Positions 17,963 to 25,936 of a DNA stretch of 64,000 nt are shown here, piece by piece. The translations under genes were made by a program, and so were the position numbers. The notes under the pieces were generated by a model that was given only the letters and a program-made list of their open reading frames with translations, searched no databases and had not been told where the DNA came from. How positions within the stretch are numbered: the stretch's first letter is position 1; each line of letters starts with the position of its first letter. This DNA is from Paraburkholderia sp. BCC1886 (GTDB lineage: Bacteria; Pseudomonadota; Gammaproteobacteria; Burkholderiales; Burkholderiaceae), in assembly GCF_900996245.1 (NCBI RefSeq), contig NZ_CAAJGK010000041.1, forward strand, positions 248,001-312,000, in the 5' to 3' direction.

Positions 17963-17989
17963 CGTAGCCCTATCGAAAGGTTGGATGCT

Positions 17990-18715
17990 TTACGCGAGAA
18001 CCGTGAACTCGACTTCGAGCGGGTTCAACGCGTTGATGGGGATGATATCTTGCGGGCAGGCGGACATGACCACCACGCAATCCATCACGGCCTTGATATC
18101 CACGTGATCGCCGGCTTTCGACACGGGCGCGAGCCAGTCGATCGAATAGTCCGGCTTGATCGGAATGTTCATCCACAGATTGAACGGTTGCGGCACTTCG
18201 CGCGCGCGCAGTCCGATGGCCTTCAGCGCAAGACGCATGTTGTCCGCGCAGTTGTCGTGATAGCCCTCGACGCCGAGATTCCTGTAGCGATACAGATCGC
18301 ACGCGGCCATCAGCGTGTCGTGCACGCCCGGCGACGTGTCGACCACCAGTTCCGCGATAGCACGGCGATGGTTGCTGACGAGCGGGTCGCCTGCTTGCGG
18401 AATCACCTTGTCGATGAACGCGCGCGTGTGTTCGAACGACAGGAATTCGTTCAGATGTTCCGCATTGAAGATCCACGTATCGCACACCTGCGTGCCGTGC
18501 GGATTGGCAATGCGAATCGTCTGGCCGGCCTTCACGCGGACTGCGCGGCCGCAACGGGCGGGCACCGTATAGGTGTGGCCGATTTCGGGTGTGCCGTCGG
18601 CGGAGATCGGCTCGTCGAGCGTTGCGTTCAGGCCGGTTTCGGTGCCGTTGTCGTGGACGTGATCGTGCAGATGATCGTGGTCGTGAGTGTGAGTGTGAGT
18701 GTGAGTGGTGCTCAT
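17990..18715 (-). CDS. DUF1989 (urea carboxylase-associated) protein with His-rich N-terminal tail
   Basis: This 241-residue protein matches the DUF1989 family, found beside urea/guanidine carboxylases and in other amine-catabolic clusters; two family members form the carboxyguanidine deiminase CgdAB. Core marks are ANPHGTQVCDTWIFN, SLEHTRAF-like FEHTRAFI, and the Cys-containing DCVVVMSACPQDIIPIN near the C-terminus. Unusually, it starts with nine His at every odd residue from 5 to 21, encoded in part by four GTGAGT hexamers (minus-strand sense ACTCAC). This tail could bind Zn or Ni. There is only one DUF1989 gene here and no urea carboxylase, so its reaction in this operon is unknown. It starts 13 bp after the amidohydrolase gene. 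Confidence 0.82.
   Translation of the reverse strand: MSTTHTHTHTHDHDHLHDHVHDNGTETGLNATLDEPISADGTPEIGHTYTVPARCGRAVRVKAGQTIRIANPHGTQVCDTWIFNAEHLNEFLSFEHTRAFIDKVIPQAGDPLVSNHRRAIAELVVDTSPGVHDTLMAACDLYRYRNLGVEGYHDNCADNMRLALKAIGLRAREVPQPFNLWMNIPIKPDYSIDWLAPVSKAGDHVDIKAVMDCVVVMSACPQDIIPINALNPLEVEFTVLA
18683..18706. repeat. Hexamer microsatellite (GTGAGT)x4 in the DUF1989 gene
   Basis: Four perfect copies of GTGAGT lie inside the 5' end of the DUF1989 gene, where the opposite strand codes Thr-His repeats. Because the unit is six bases, slippage would add or remove two residues without a frameshift. Confidence 0.85.
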
Positions 18716-18728
18716 GTTGATTCCTTCA

Positions 18729-20000
18729 TCAAGCGTCGTTGCAAAGAGCGGTGAGGCAATGCGCGAGCGCACGTGTGCCTAGCACCAGGTAATCGTCGTC
18801 GGTATGTTCGAGCGGGTTGTGACTGATGCCGTCGCGGCTCGGCACGAACAGCATCGCAGTGGGGCAGTGTTGCGCGAGGTACATCGCGTCGTGGAAGGCG
18901 CCCGAGGTCAGCTTCATGGTCGGCGCGTCGAGCGCGTCGGCGGCGTCGCTCAGGCGCGTCAGCAGCGCGGGAGCGAAGTCGACCGGGGCGTGCGAGAAGA
19001 GCGCTTCCAGCGCGACGCCGTGACGTTGCGCGCATTGCGCGATCTGCTGGTCGAAAGCGGCCAGCACGCGTTCGTCCGGATGCCGGAAGTCGACCGTGAA
19101 GGTCACGCAGGACGCAATCGTATTGATCGAGTTGGGTGTGACCGACCAGCGTCCGAACGTGACACGCGTGTCGGCCAGACCGAGTGTGTGAGCGAACGCG
19201 TCGATCTCGGCGCGTACCGCGATGGCGAGCGTCATCGCATCGCGACGCGCCGGCATCGGCGTGGTGCCTGCATGTGCGGCCACACCGTTGCAGGTCACGG
19301 CATACCAGCGCACGCCCTGAATACCGCTGACAATGCCGAGCGGCAGGTCGGCGAGTTCGAGTTGCGGCCCCTGTTCGATATGCAATTCGATGAAGGCATG
19401 CCCGGGCGTTTGTTCCGCACGAGCCGTAAGCGACGGGAACGCGTTTGCGTGCGCATCCAGCGCTTCGGCGAGCGTCACGCCGTTCGCATCGCTCACCGTG
19501 CGATAGCGTTCCATCAACGCCGGTTGCACGAATGCGCTCGAGCCCATCGCGCCGGGTTGAAAGCGCGTGCCTTCTTCGTTGGTCCACACCACCACGTCGA
19601 GCGGACGGCGCGTGCGCACGCCGGCATCATTGAGCGCCGCGATGCATTCGATGCCCGCCAGCACGCCATAGCAGCCGTCGAGCCTGCCGCCGCTGGGTTG
19701 CGTGTCGGCGTGGCTGCCGGTCATCACCGGCGCGAGGTTTTCGCTGCCCGGACGACGGATGAACAGGTTCGCGCAGGCGTCGGTCGTGACCGTGCAACCG
19801 AGTTCGGTGGCGCGGTCGATCAGATAGCGGCGCGCGTCGAGATCGCGTTCGGAAAGTGCCGGGCGGTCCACGCCGCCGTCGCTGCGCGCGCCGAAGCTTG
19901 CGAGCGTTTCGATCGAACGCAGCAGACGCGCCGCGTCGACGTGAGCGGCGACTGTGCTTGCCGCGTCGCCGAGTGGGGCCAGTGAGGAGAGAGCGCTCAT
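18729..20000 (-). CDS. M20-type Zn-dependent amidohydrolase (hydantoinase/carbamoylase family)
   Basis: This 423-residue enzyme belongs to the group of N-carbamoyl-amino-acid hydrolases, beta-ureidopropionases and allantoate amidohydrolases. Conserved parts are SHADTQPSGGRLDGCYG (metal-bridging Asp), WTNEEGTRFQPGAMGS (the Glu-Glu pair), the dimerisation domain and FIELHIEQGPQLE. It should release ammonia and CO2 from a ureido group or an amide. Being in the same operon as a ureohydrolase and a DUF1989 protein, it may finish degradation of a guanidino/ureido compound. Its ATG overlaps the ABC ATPase stop by four bases. Confidence 0.88.
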   Translation of the reverse strand: MSALSSLAPLGDAASTVAAHVDAARLLRSIETLASFGARSDGGVDRPALSERDLDARRYLIDRATELGCTVTTDACANLFIRRPGSENLAPVMTGSHADTQPSGGRLDGCYGVLAGIECIAALNDAGVRTRRPLDVVVWTNEEGTRFQPGAMGSSAFVQPALMERYRTVSDANGVTLAEALDAHANAFPSLTARAEQTPGHAFIELHIEQGPQLELADLPLGIVSGIQGVRWYAVTCNGVAAHAGTTPMPARRDAMTLAIAVRAEIDAFAHTLGLADTRVTFGRWSVTPNSINTIASCVTFTVDFRHPDERVLAAFDQQIAQCAQRHGVALEALFSHAPVDFAPALLTRLSDAADALDAPTMKLTSGAFHDAMYLAQHCPTAMLFVPSRDGISHNPLEHTDDDYLVLGTRALAHCLTALCNDA

Positions 20001-20869
20001 ACGGCCCCCCGAATTTGCGTGGCGAGCGCGACGGCTTCTTGCGCACTTTGATTCGAGTTCGCTGAAGAAGCGCCGAGCGTGGCCGGCGACAGGCTGCGAT
20101 CGAACCAGGGCTTCAGGAACTGCTGCAAACGCGGCGTCTGCGTATTGCCGAACAGTTGCGCGGGCGCGCCGGCTTCGACGATCTTCCCCGCTTCCATGAA
20201 GACCACCTTGTCGGAAATCTTCGCGGCGAAGCTCATTTCATGCGTAACCATCACCATCGTCATGCCGTCCTGCGCAAGCGAGCGGATCACGCTCAATACC
20301 TCTTCGACCAGTTCTGGGTCGAGGGCGGACGTCGGTTCGTCGAGCAGCATGACTTCCGGTTCGATCGCAAGTGCGCGGGCAATTCCCACGCGCTGCTGCT
20401 GACCGCCGCTCAAACGCGCGGGATACGCGTCCGCTTTGTGTTCGAGGCCGACTCGTTGCAACGCGGCGAGCGCGAGACGCCGGGCTTCGTTCTTGCCGAT
20501 TTTCTTCGACAGCACGAGTGGCGCCGCGACGTTCGCGAGCACCGTCATGTGCGGCCACAGGTTGAATTGCTGGAACACCATCGCCACCGGGCGGCGCACT
20601 TCGGCGATGCTCGCCTCGCTGTCACGGTCGCGCTCGGTGCGGCCTGTCGAGCGGTAGCCGAGCAACTGGCCTTTGATCCACACTTCGCCTTCGTCGTACG
20701 CCTCGAGAAAGTTCATGCAGCGTAACGCGGTGGTTTTGCCCGAACCGGACGGTCCGATCAGCGTGACGATTTCGCCGCGCATCACGTCGAGGTCGATGCC
20801 CTTGAGCACGCGGGTCGCGCCGTACGACTTGCCGACCGCTTTGAGTTGAAGAATAGGGAGAGCGCTCAT
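19997..20869 (-). CDS. Polar amino-acid ABC transporter ATPase
   Basis: This 290-residue ATP-binding subunit has Walker A GPSGSGKTT, Q-loop VFQQFNLWPHMTV, signature LSGGQQQRVGIARAL, Walker [14 protein letters not shown] and switch His in VTHEMSF. The family resembles HisP/GlnQ/OccP, which energise import of basic or polar amino acids and opines. It has a C-terminal extension of about 40 residues. Its ATG overlaps the stop of the second permease gene by four bases and its own stop overlaps the amidohydrolase start, so the operon is tightly coupled here. The substrate is inferred from the neighbouring catabolic genes. Confidence 0.93.
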   Translation of the reverse strand: MSALPILQLKAVGKSYGATRVLKGIDLDVMRGEIVTLIGPSGSGKTTALRCMNFLEAYDEGEVWIKGQLLGYRSTGRTERDRDSEASIAEVRRPVAMVFQQFNLWPHMTVLANVAAPLVLSKKIGKNEARRLALAALQRVGLEHKADAYPARLSGGQQQRVGIARALAIEPEVMLLDEPTSALDPELVEEVLSVIRSLAQDGMTMVMVTHEMSFAAKISDKVVFMEAGKIVEAGAPAQLFGNTQTPRLQQFLKPWFDRSLSPATLGASSANSNQSAQEAVALATQIRGAV

Positions 20870-21519
20870 GACGTCTTCTGCAAAAAAGGAATCAACGCGG
20901 TGGCGCGCGCGGCGACCAGCGCAACGGCCTGGGTCAGCAGCCAGTAGCACACGATCAGCATCGCGTACGGGCCGATGTACGTGTAGGTGGACGCGACGAT
21001 GTCGCTTGCCGTCATGGTCAGTTCGGGCACCGTGATGATCGACGCGACCGCGCTTTCCTTGATGACGAGAATCACCTGGTTGGCGAGCAGCGGCACCGTG
21101 AACGCTAGCGCCTGCGGCAGTTCGATGGCGCGAAACGCGGCCCGGCGACCGATGCCGAACGCGCGGGCGGCTTCGATCTGGCCGTCGGGAATGCTGGCCC
21201 AGCCGGCGCGAAAGATCTCGGCGAAATAGGCCGCCGCGTAAAAGGACAGCGACACGATGGTGGCCTGCACGGCGGTCATCGTGAGACCGAGCACCGGCAA
21301 GCCGAAATAGACGATGACCAGTTGCGCGAGATACGGCATGCCGCGCACCAGCCACACATAGATTCTGTACGGTACGCTGAGTGCCTTGGGAAAGCGCATC
21401 CGCGCGGCATTCAGCACGAACCCGCCGAGCATGCCGAAGCACGCGGCCAGCAGGCTGACTTCCAGCGTCACGAGCATGGCAGCGGCGAAGCGCGGCACGA
21501 GCGAAATAAAAGCGTTCAT
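20866..21519 (-). CDS. Amino-acid ABC transporter permease (HisM-like)
   Basis: This 217-residue inner-membrane subunit has about five membrane helices and the EAA loop EAARAFGIGRRAAFRAIELPQA, which contacts the ATPase. The start MNAFISLVPRF at 21519 follows AGGAAAAGG at a suitable distance; a TTG eight codons upstream overlaps the stop of the previous gene and is less likely. It pairs with the adjacent permease to form a heterodimer of the HisQM/GlnP type. Confidence 0.9.
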   Translation of the reverse strand: MNAFISLVPRFAAAMLVTLEVSLLAACFGMLGGFVLNAARMRFPKALSVPYRIYVWLVRGMPYLAQLVIVYFGLPVLGLTMTAVQATIVSLSFYAAAYFAEIFRAGWASIPDGQIEAARAFGIGRRAAFRAIELPQALAFTVPLLANQVILVIKESAVASIITVPELTMTASDIVASTYTYIGPYAMLIVCYWLLTQAVALVAARATALIPFLQKTS

Positions 21520-21539
21520 GGAGGTGGGCCTTTTCCTGT

Positions 21540-22202
21540 TCAACCGCGCCTGGCGAGTCGTCGCTCATAGCCGTGTGCGGCGAGCGACAGCATCGTCGTG
21601 ATGGCGAGGTAGAAGCACGCGGCGAGCGTGTAGACCTCGAGCGGCCGATAGCTGGACGACGACAGTTGCTGGCCGACGCGCATCAGGTCGGTCACGGCGA
21701 TCACCGAAATCACGGCCGACGCCTTCACCACGTCGATCATCTCGGAGACCAGCGCCGGCAGCGTCACGGCCACCACTTGCGGGACTTCGATATGCCACAG
21801 CGTCTGGCGTCGCGTCAGGTTGAAGGTGCTCGCGGCCTCGAGCTGCCCGCGTGGAATCGAGCGGAAGCCCGCGCCCAGAATCTGCGATTGATAGGCCGCG
21901 GTGTTCAACGACAGCCCGATCGCCGCCGCGACCACGCCGGGCAACGTCAGGCCGATTGCCGAGGGCACGTAATAGAACACCAGCAGTTGCGCGAGCACCG
22001 GTGTGCCGCGGAACACGCTGACGTAGACCCGCGCCGCGCGCGACAGCAGGCGGCTGTCGCTCACGGACATCGTGTAGATGAATATGCCGGCGAAGAAACC
22101 GCACAGTACGGCGAGCGCGGACAACCACAGCGTGGTTAGCGCGCCGTCGAACAACTGCGGCAGATAGCCGAGGCAGCGGGTCAGAAGGTCAGGCGTGTTC
22201 AT
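21540..22202 (-). CDS. Amino-acid ABC transporter permease (HisQ-like)
   Basis: This 220-residue inner-membrane subunit has about five helices. The segment YVSVFRGTPVLAQLLVFYY is typical of polar amino-acid permeases, and the coupling loop is EAASTFNLTRRQTLWHIEVP. It is the first permease after the binding-protein gene (46 bp gap) and lies 20 bp before its partner permease. Together with the ATPase and the periplasmic binding protein it forms a complete importer. Confidence 0.9.
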   Translation of the reverse strand: MNTPDLLTRCLGYLPQLFDGALTTLWLSALAVLCGFFAGIFIYTMSVSDSRLLSRAARVYVSVFRGTPVLAQLLVFYYVPSAIGLTLPGVVAAAIGLSLNTAAYQSQILGAGFRSIPRGQLEAASTFNLTRRQTLWHIEVPQVVAVTLPALVSEMIDVVKASAVISVIAVTDLMRVGQQLSSSSYRPLEVYTLAACFYLAITTMLSLAAHGYERRLARRG

Positions 22203-22248
22203 GGCGTCTCGATGAGCGGATTACGGGCGAGGCAGCGTCGAGCGGGTA

Positions 22249-23106
22249 TTACATCGTCGGCTCGGGCAGCGTGTCGGACGGGACGTCCATCGTCGTGCCG
22301 AACCACTTCTGCTGGAGCTTCTTCATCGTGCCGTCCTTGTTGGCGCGCGCGATGCCGTCGCTGAACAGCTTCACGAGCGATGCGCTGTCCGCATCCTTGC
22401 GGCCGACCCACGCGAAGTAGCTCTTCGGCCCAATGGTTTGCGTCATCACCATGAAGACGCCGGGGCGTGCCTTCATCAGCGGTCCGAGGTTCGACAGCGA
22501 TTGCGCGACGGCGTCGAGACGGCCGACGGCCAGGTCGGCATAAGCCTCGTCGAACGCGACGTATTGCTTGATCTGCTTGATACCCGGCTGGCCGGCGTCT
22601 TTCAGCTTCTTGTCGAGCGCCATCAGCGCCTGCAATTGCGCGGAACCGGTTTGCGAACCGACGATCTTGCCGTTCAGGTCGTCCGGCGATTTGAGCGATG
22701 TTTCGTTGGCGCGCAGCAGGACGCCAGTGGTTGCGTCCGCAACCGGCAGCGTGAACGCGAAGTGGCTCGCGCGGTCCTTATTGACGGTGACGGCCGTGAT
22801 GACCATGTCGAAACGTTTGGCATCGAGGCCCGGCAGCAAGCCCTGGAACGGCAGGTCCAACTGCTTCAGCTTCACGTCGGGAATCGACTTCAGCACGTAT
22901 TGCAGCAGGTCGGCGTCGTAGCCGACGATCTTGCCGTTCTCGACCGATTCGAACGGGGCATAACGTGCTTCGGTGGCGACGGTAATCTCTTTGGCCGCCT
23001 TCACGCGGGCCAGAAGATCGTTGGTCTGCGACCAGCTCGGCACCGAAGCGCAGAGCGCGAGCGCGCCGGTCAGGGACAGTACCAGTGTGCGGAAAGGCTT
23101 GTGCAT
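22249..23106 (-). CDS. Periplasmic amino-acid-binding protein of ABC importer
   Basis: This 285-residue exported protein has a signal peptide (residues 1-26; hydrophobic VLSLTGALALCASVPSWS) and an SBP_bac_3 domain. YAPFESVENGKIVGYDADLL is the standard ligand-binding lobe start of basic amino-acid binders, and FDMVITAVTVNKDRA forms the hinge. It is the first gene of the operon, and its promoter lies in 23107-23312. A guanidino or basic ligand would fit the downstream enzymes, but the pocket residues do not prove it. Confidence 0.9.
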   Translation of the reverse strand: MHKPFRTLVLSLTGALALCASVPSWSQTNDLLARVKAAKEITVATEARYAPFESVENGKIVGYDADLLQYVLKSIPDVKLKQLDLPFQGLLPGLDAKRFDMVITAVTVNKDRASHFAFTLPVADATTGVLLRANETSLKSPDDLNGKIVGSQTGSAQLQALMALDKKLKDAGQPGIKQIKQYVAFDEAYADLAVGRLDAVAQSLSNLGPLMKARPGVFMVMTQTIGPKSYFAWVGRKDADSASLVKLFSDGIARANKDGTMKKLQQKWFGTTMDVPSDTLPEPTM

Positions 23107-23144
23107 GTTGCTCCCGAAGATTCGATGCAGGGTTGAAATCAGGG

Positions 23145-23157
23145 TGAATTAAATTCA
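23145..23157. promoter_or_regulatory. Palindromic operator candidate before the ABC/ureohydrolase operon
   Basis: TGAATTAAATTCA is a 13-bp palindrome with perfect 6-bp arms about a central A, 39 bp upstream of the binding-protein start. TTGAA half-sites flank it on both sides. It is AT-rich in a GC-rich genome, as expected for a regulator site. The PuuR-like protein encoded in the operon is the obvious candidate to bind it. Confidence 0.5.
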
Positions 23158-24554
23158 AGCGACTTGAATGCAGGTCAATACGCATGAAGTGTGCCAACGA
23201 CCGACGCCTTGTTTTCGCGGGATTGGTGGCGAATTCGCTGCACCTTGGACGGGATGAAGCATCGATCAACGCACCCGATTAGTGCCGCAAGCACGGCTTT
23301 GGCTCACGTTCAATGGGTCGTTGTCCGGTTGCGATGCCGTGGGTGTCACCGCTAGAATCCGCGAGACATTTTTCGCGTTTCCTTTTCGTGAGCAACGTTG
23401 TGGGCACATTGAAAGCAGCGGTTTCGAGCCTTGTCTGGTCGGCTATTCGTGACGACAGCGCGATGGCGGAAGACACTGCGCTCGTGGAGATAAGCGGATG
23501 GATGGCGCCGCTCGATCCATTAGCAGATGAGGTCGATTACTTTCTGCTTGCGGCCAACGAGCCGTGCTGCGGTGGTTGCGTGTCGCGCGATCCGCTGGAT
23601 TGCATCGAGGTGTTTGTTCGCGCGGATGGGGACGCACTGGTGCCGGTTCATACACAACGCGTGACGGTGCGCGGTCGTCTGCAGCGCTTGCCCGATGACC
23701 CTGCCGGTTGGCGCTATCGAATTAACGAGGCCCGTATCGTGGCCGGTCACGACGAAGCGTCCGACCTCTCACGCGGCATCACGCGACGCGCATTCCTGGC
23801 GTCTGGCGCGGCATTCGGACTCGCGGCTTGCGCGCCGGGTCGCTTCGGCAATTACACCGAGTCGACCGAGACATCGCTTCCTGCGTGGCAGAGCACGCCG
23901 GGATCGATCACGCTCGACATGCACAGCCATGCCGGCCGTGTGATCGTTTCGCGCAATCCTTCTATAGGTGTCGATCGACCGTTCCTGCCGATGAACGCGC
24001 CCATGCGCGCGGGCGGTATGAATGTGATCTGTCTGGCCATCGTCACCGATACGACGGTCACGCGCGTGTCGGCGGATCGCAAGCGCTTCGAGGCATGGCG
24101 CGCTGCCGAGCCCGGTGAACTGTATGCGCTGAGTCAGGCCGAATTCGTTCGCTTGCGGCGGCTGGTCGAGCGCGAGCAACTCGAAGTGGTTACCGATGCC
24201 GCGACTCTCGCGGCTTACGGGCAGCGTGGCCCGTGCGTGATCGTTTCAGCGGAGGGTGCGGATTTTCTCGAAGGGCAAATCGATCGTGTGGACGAGGCTT
24301 ATCACGCACACCAGTTACGTCACCTGCAATTGACGCACTATCGCGTGAACGAACTCGGCGATATTCAGACCGTGCCGCCCGTGCATGGCGGTCTGACGGA
24401 TTTTGGCGCCGACGTGGTGCGTCGTTGCAATACGCTAGGAATCGTCGTGGACGTGGCGCATGGAACGTACGATCTCGTCAAACGTGCGGCGGCCACATCG
24501 AGCAAGCCGCTGGTGTTGTCGCATACTGCGCTTGCGCTTCATCCCCGGCCTTTA

Positions 24555-25417
24555 GAGCGTGTTAGGCACTTTGTGTGAGACCTGGTATCCTGGCGGGATG
24601 AAAAGAGCAGACCGCAAAGGGTATCCGACCGATGTGTCCGACGAAGAATGGAGCTTCGCGGCACCTTATCTGACGCTGATGGACGTCACCGCGCCGCAGC
24701 GCAAATACGGACTGCGCGACATGTTTGATGCATTGCGCTGGATGGCTCGGGCCGGCGCGCCCTGGAGGATGCTACCCAATGATTTTCCACCTTGGGAGTT
24801 GGTGTATCAGCAGACGCAACGCTGGTTGCAGGCAGGCTGTTTTGAGCACATGGTCAGCGACCTGCGCTCGGTGATACGCGTGGCACAGGGACGGCAGGGA
24901 CAGCCCAGCGCCGTCATCCTGGATGGCCGCACGATACAGTCGAGCTGCGAGAGCGGGCCACGCGCGGGCTATGACGGTTATAAGCGCAAGCGCGGCAGCA
25001 AGGTCCACATTGCGGTGGACACGCTGGGACAGTTGCTGGCGGTACATGTGACACCTGCCAATGAACAGGAGCGCGCACAGGTAGCAGAGCTTGCGCGTCA
25101 GGTCCAGCAGGTAACGGGACACACGGTCAAGGTGGCATTTGCCGATCAGGGATACACGGGCAAAGAGCCAGCGCAGGCCGCACTCGATGAAGGCATTGAA
25201 CTGCAGGTGATCAAACTGGAAGAAGCGAAAAAGGGCTTTGTACTGCTGCCCCGGCGGTGGGTGGTCGAGCGCAGCTTTGGCTGGCTCAACCGTTTCCGCC
25301 GTCTCGCACGTGATTACGAACGACTACCCAAAACGCTTGCCGGGCTTCATTTCGTGGTCTTCGCAATGCTTATGCTCGTTCACGCAGTGCCAGTTCTTCA
25401 AAGTGCCTAACACGCTC
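24555..25417 (+). mobile_element. IS5-family insertion sequence, 863 bp, intact
   Basis: The ends are perfect 19-bp inverted repeats (GAGCGTGTTAGGCACTTTG at 24555-24573, its complement at 25399-25417). They are flanked by a TA target duplication (24553-24554 and 25418-25419). A single complete transposase gene fills the element and its stop codon lies within the right repeat. A TA duplication and size near 860 bp fit the IS427-type branch of the IS5 family. The ends and the frame are intact, so it is probably still mobile. Confidence 0.92.
24598..25410 (+). CDS. IS5-family DDE transposase
   Basis: This 270-residue transposase has an N-terminal DUF4096-type domain (about 8-85; YPTDVSDEEWSFAAPYL, APWRMLPNDFPPW) and a DDE catalytic domain. 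The three acids are visible as Asp in VILDGRTIQSS, Asp in FADQGYTGKE and Glu in RWVVERSFGWLNRFRRL. It is read as a single frame, without the programmed frameshift seen in some relatives. Start ATG 24598 has a GGCGGG just upstream. The stop lies inside the right terminal repeat. Confidence 0.92.
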   Translation: MKRADRKGYPTDVSDEEWSFAAPYLTLMDVTAPQRKYGLRDMFDALRWMARAGAPWRMLPNDFPPWELVYQQTQRWLQAGCFEHMVSDLRSVIRVAQGRQGQPSAVILDGRTIQSSCESGPRAGYDGYKRKRGSKVHIAVDTLGQLLAVHVTPANEQERAQVAELARQVQQVTGHTVKVAFADQGYTGKEPAQAALDEGIELQVIKLEEAKKGFVLLPRRWVVERSFGWLNRFRRLARDYERLPKTLAGLHFVVFAMLMLVHAVPVLQSA

Positions 25418-25936
25418 TAAGCCGGTCTATTACGGCCGATCATGCGCGAGCGGTTGCGGATACGGGCGGCGTCATTGGCGTGTGGCCGAGTTCGGGCTCG
25501 TTCCGCGATCTGAAGGGGATGGCGCACGGCATGATGCGAATGGCCGACGTGGTCGGCGTCGATCATGTGGGCTTGGGTACGGATATGCTCGGGTTTATCA
25601 ATCCGCCTGTGTTTCATACTTACGAACAGCTGCCGGCGTTGGTCGCGGAATTGCGTGCAGTGGGGTTTTCGCAGGAGGAAACGGGGAGGGTGCTTGGTGG
25701 GAATTACCGGAGGGTATTCGAGGGCACGATGGTGGCGGGCTGAGGGGCGGCGGTTGGCGATCCCCTCACTCGAAAACGCCGCTTTCACCCAGCATTTCAA
25801 CTGGCCAGAACCCATGACGCCCTCGACGATAATCAATCGATGGGCGAGCGGTTCTATGCAAGGCTTCGTTGGAGTCGCCATCTGAGCCGACTGTGCAGAA
25901 GAGAGTACACGGGGCGAGCATTGGCGCGCTGAGTAC

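Larger units (their letters stand above)
23313..25743 (+). pseudogene. Membrane dipeptidase (M19) gene interrupted by an IS5-family element
   Basis: Two gene parts flank the insertion: 23313-24554 and 25420-25743 (ending at the TGA). Deleting the element and one TA joins PRPL to SRSITADHARAV in frame, so the disruption looks simple and recent. The restored product would have an N-terminal OB-like region (from about 23463; resembles DUF3299 lipoprotein domains) and a twin-arginine/lipobox segment TRRAFLASGAAFGLAAC in mid-protein. The M19 barrel follows, with DMHSHAG, SAEGADFLEG, VDVAHG, LSHTAL and, after the insertion, VGLGTDMLGF. The 3' fragment carries a predicted active-site/metal Asp, so the truncated protein is probably inactive. 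The true start is uncertain; 23463 ATG is an alternative. Confidence 0.88.
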
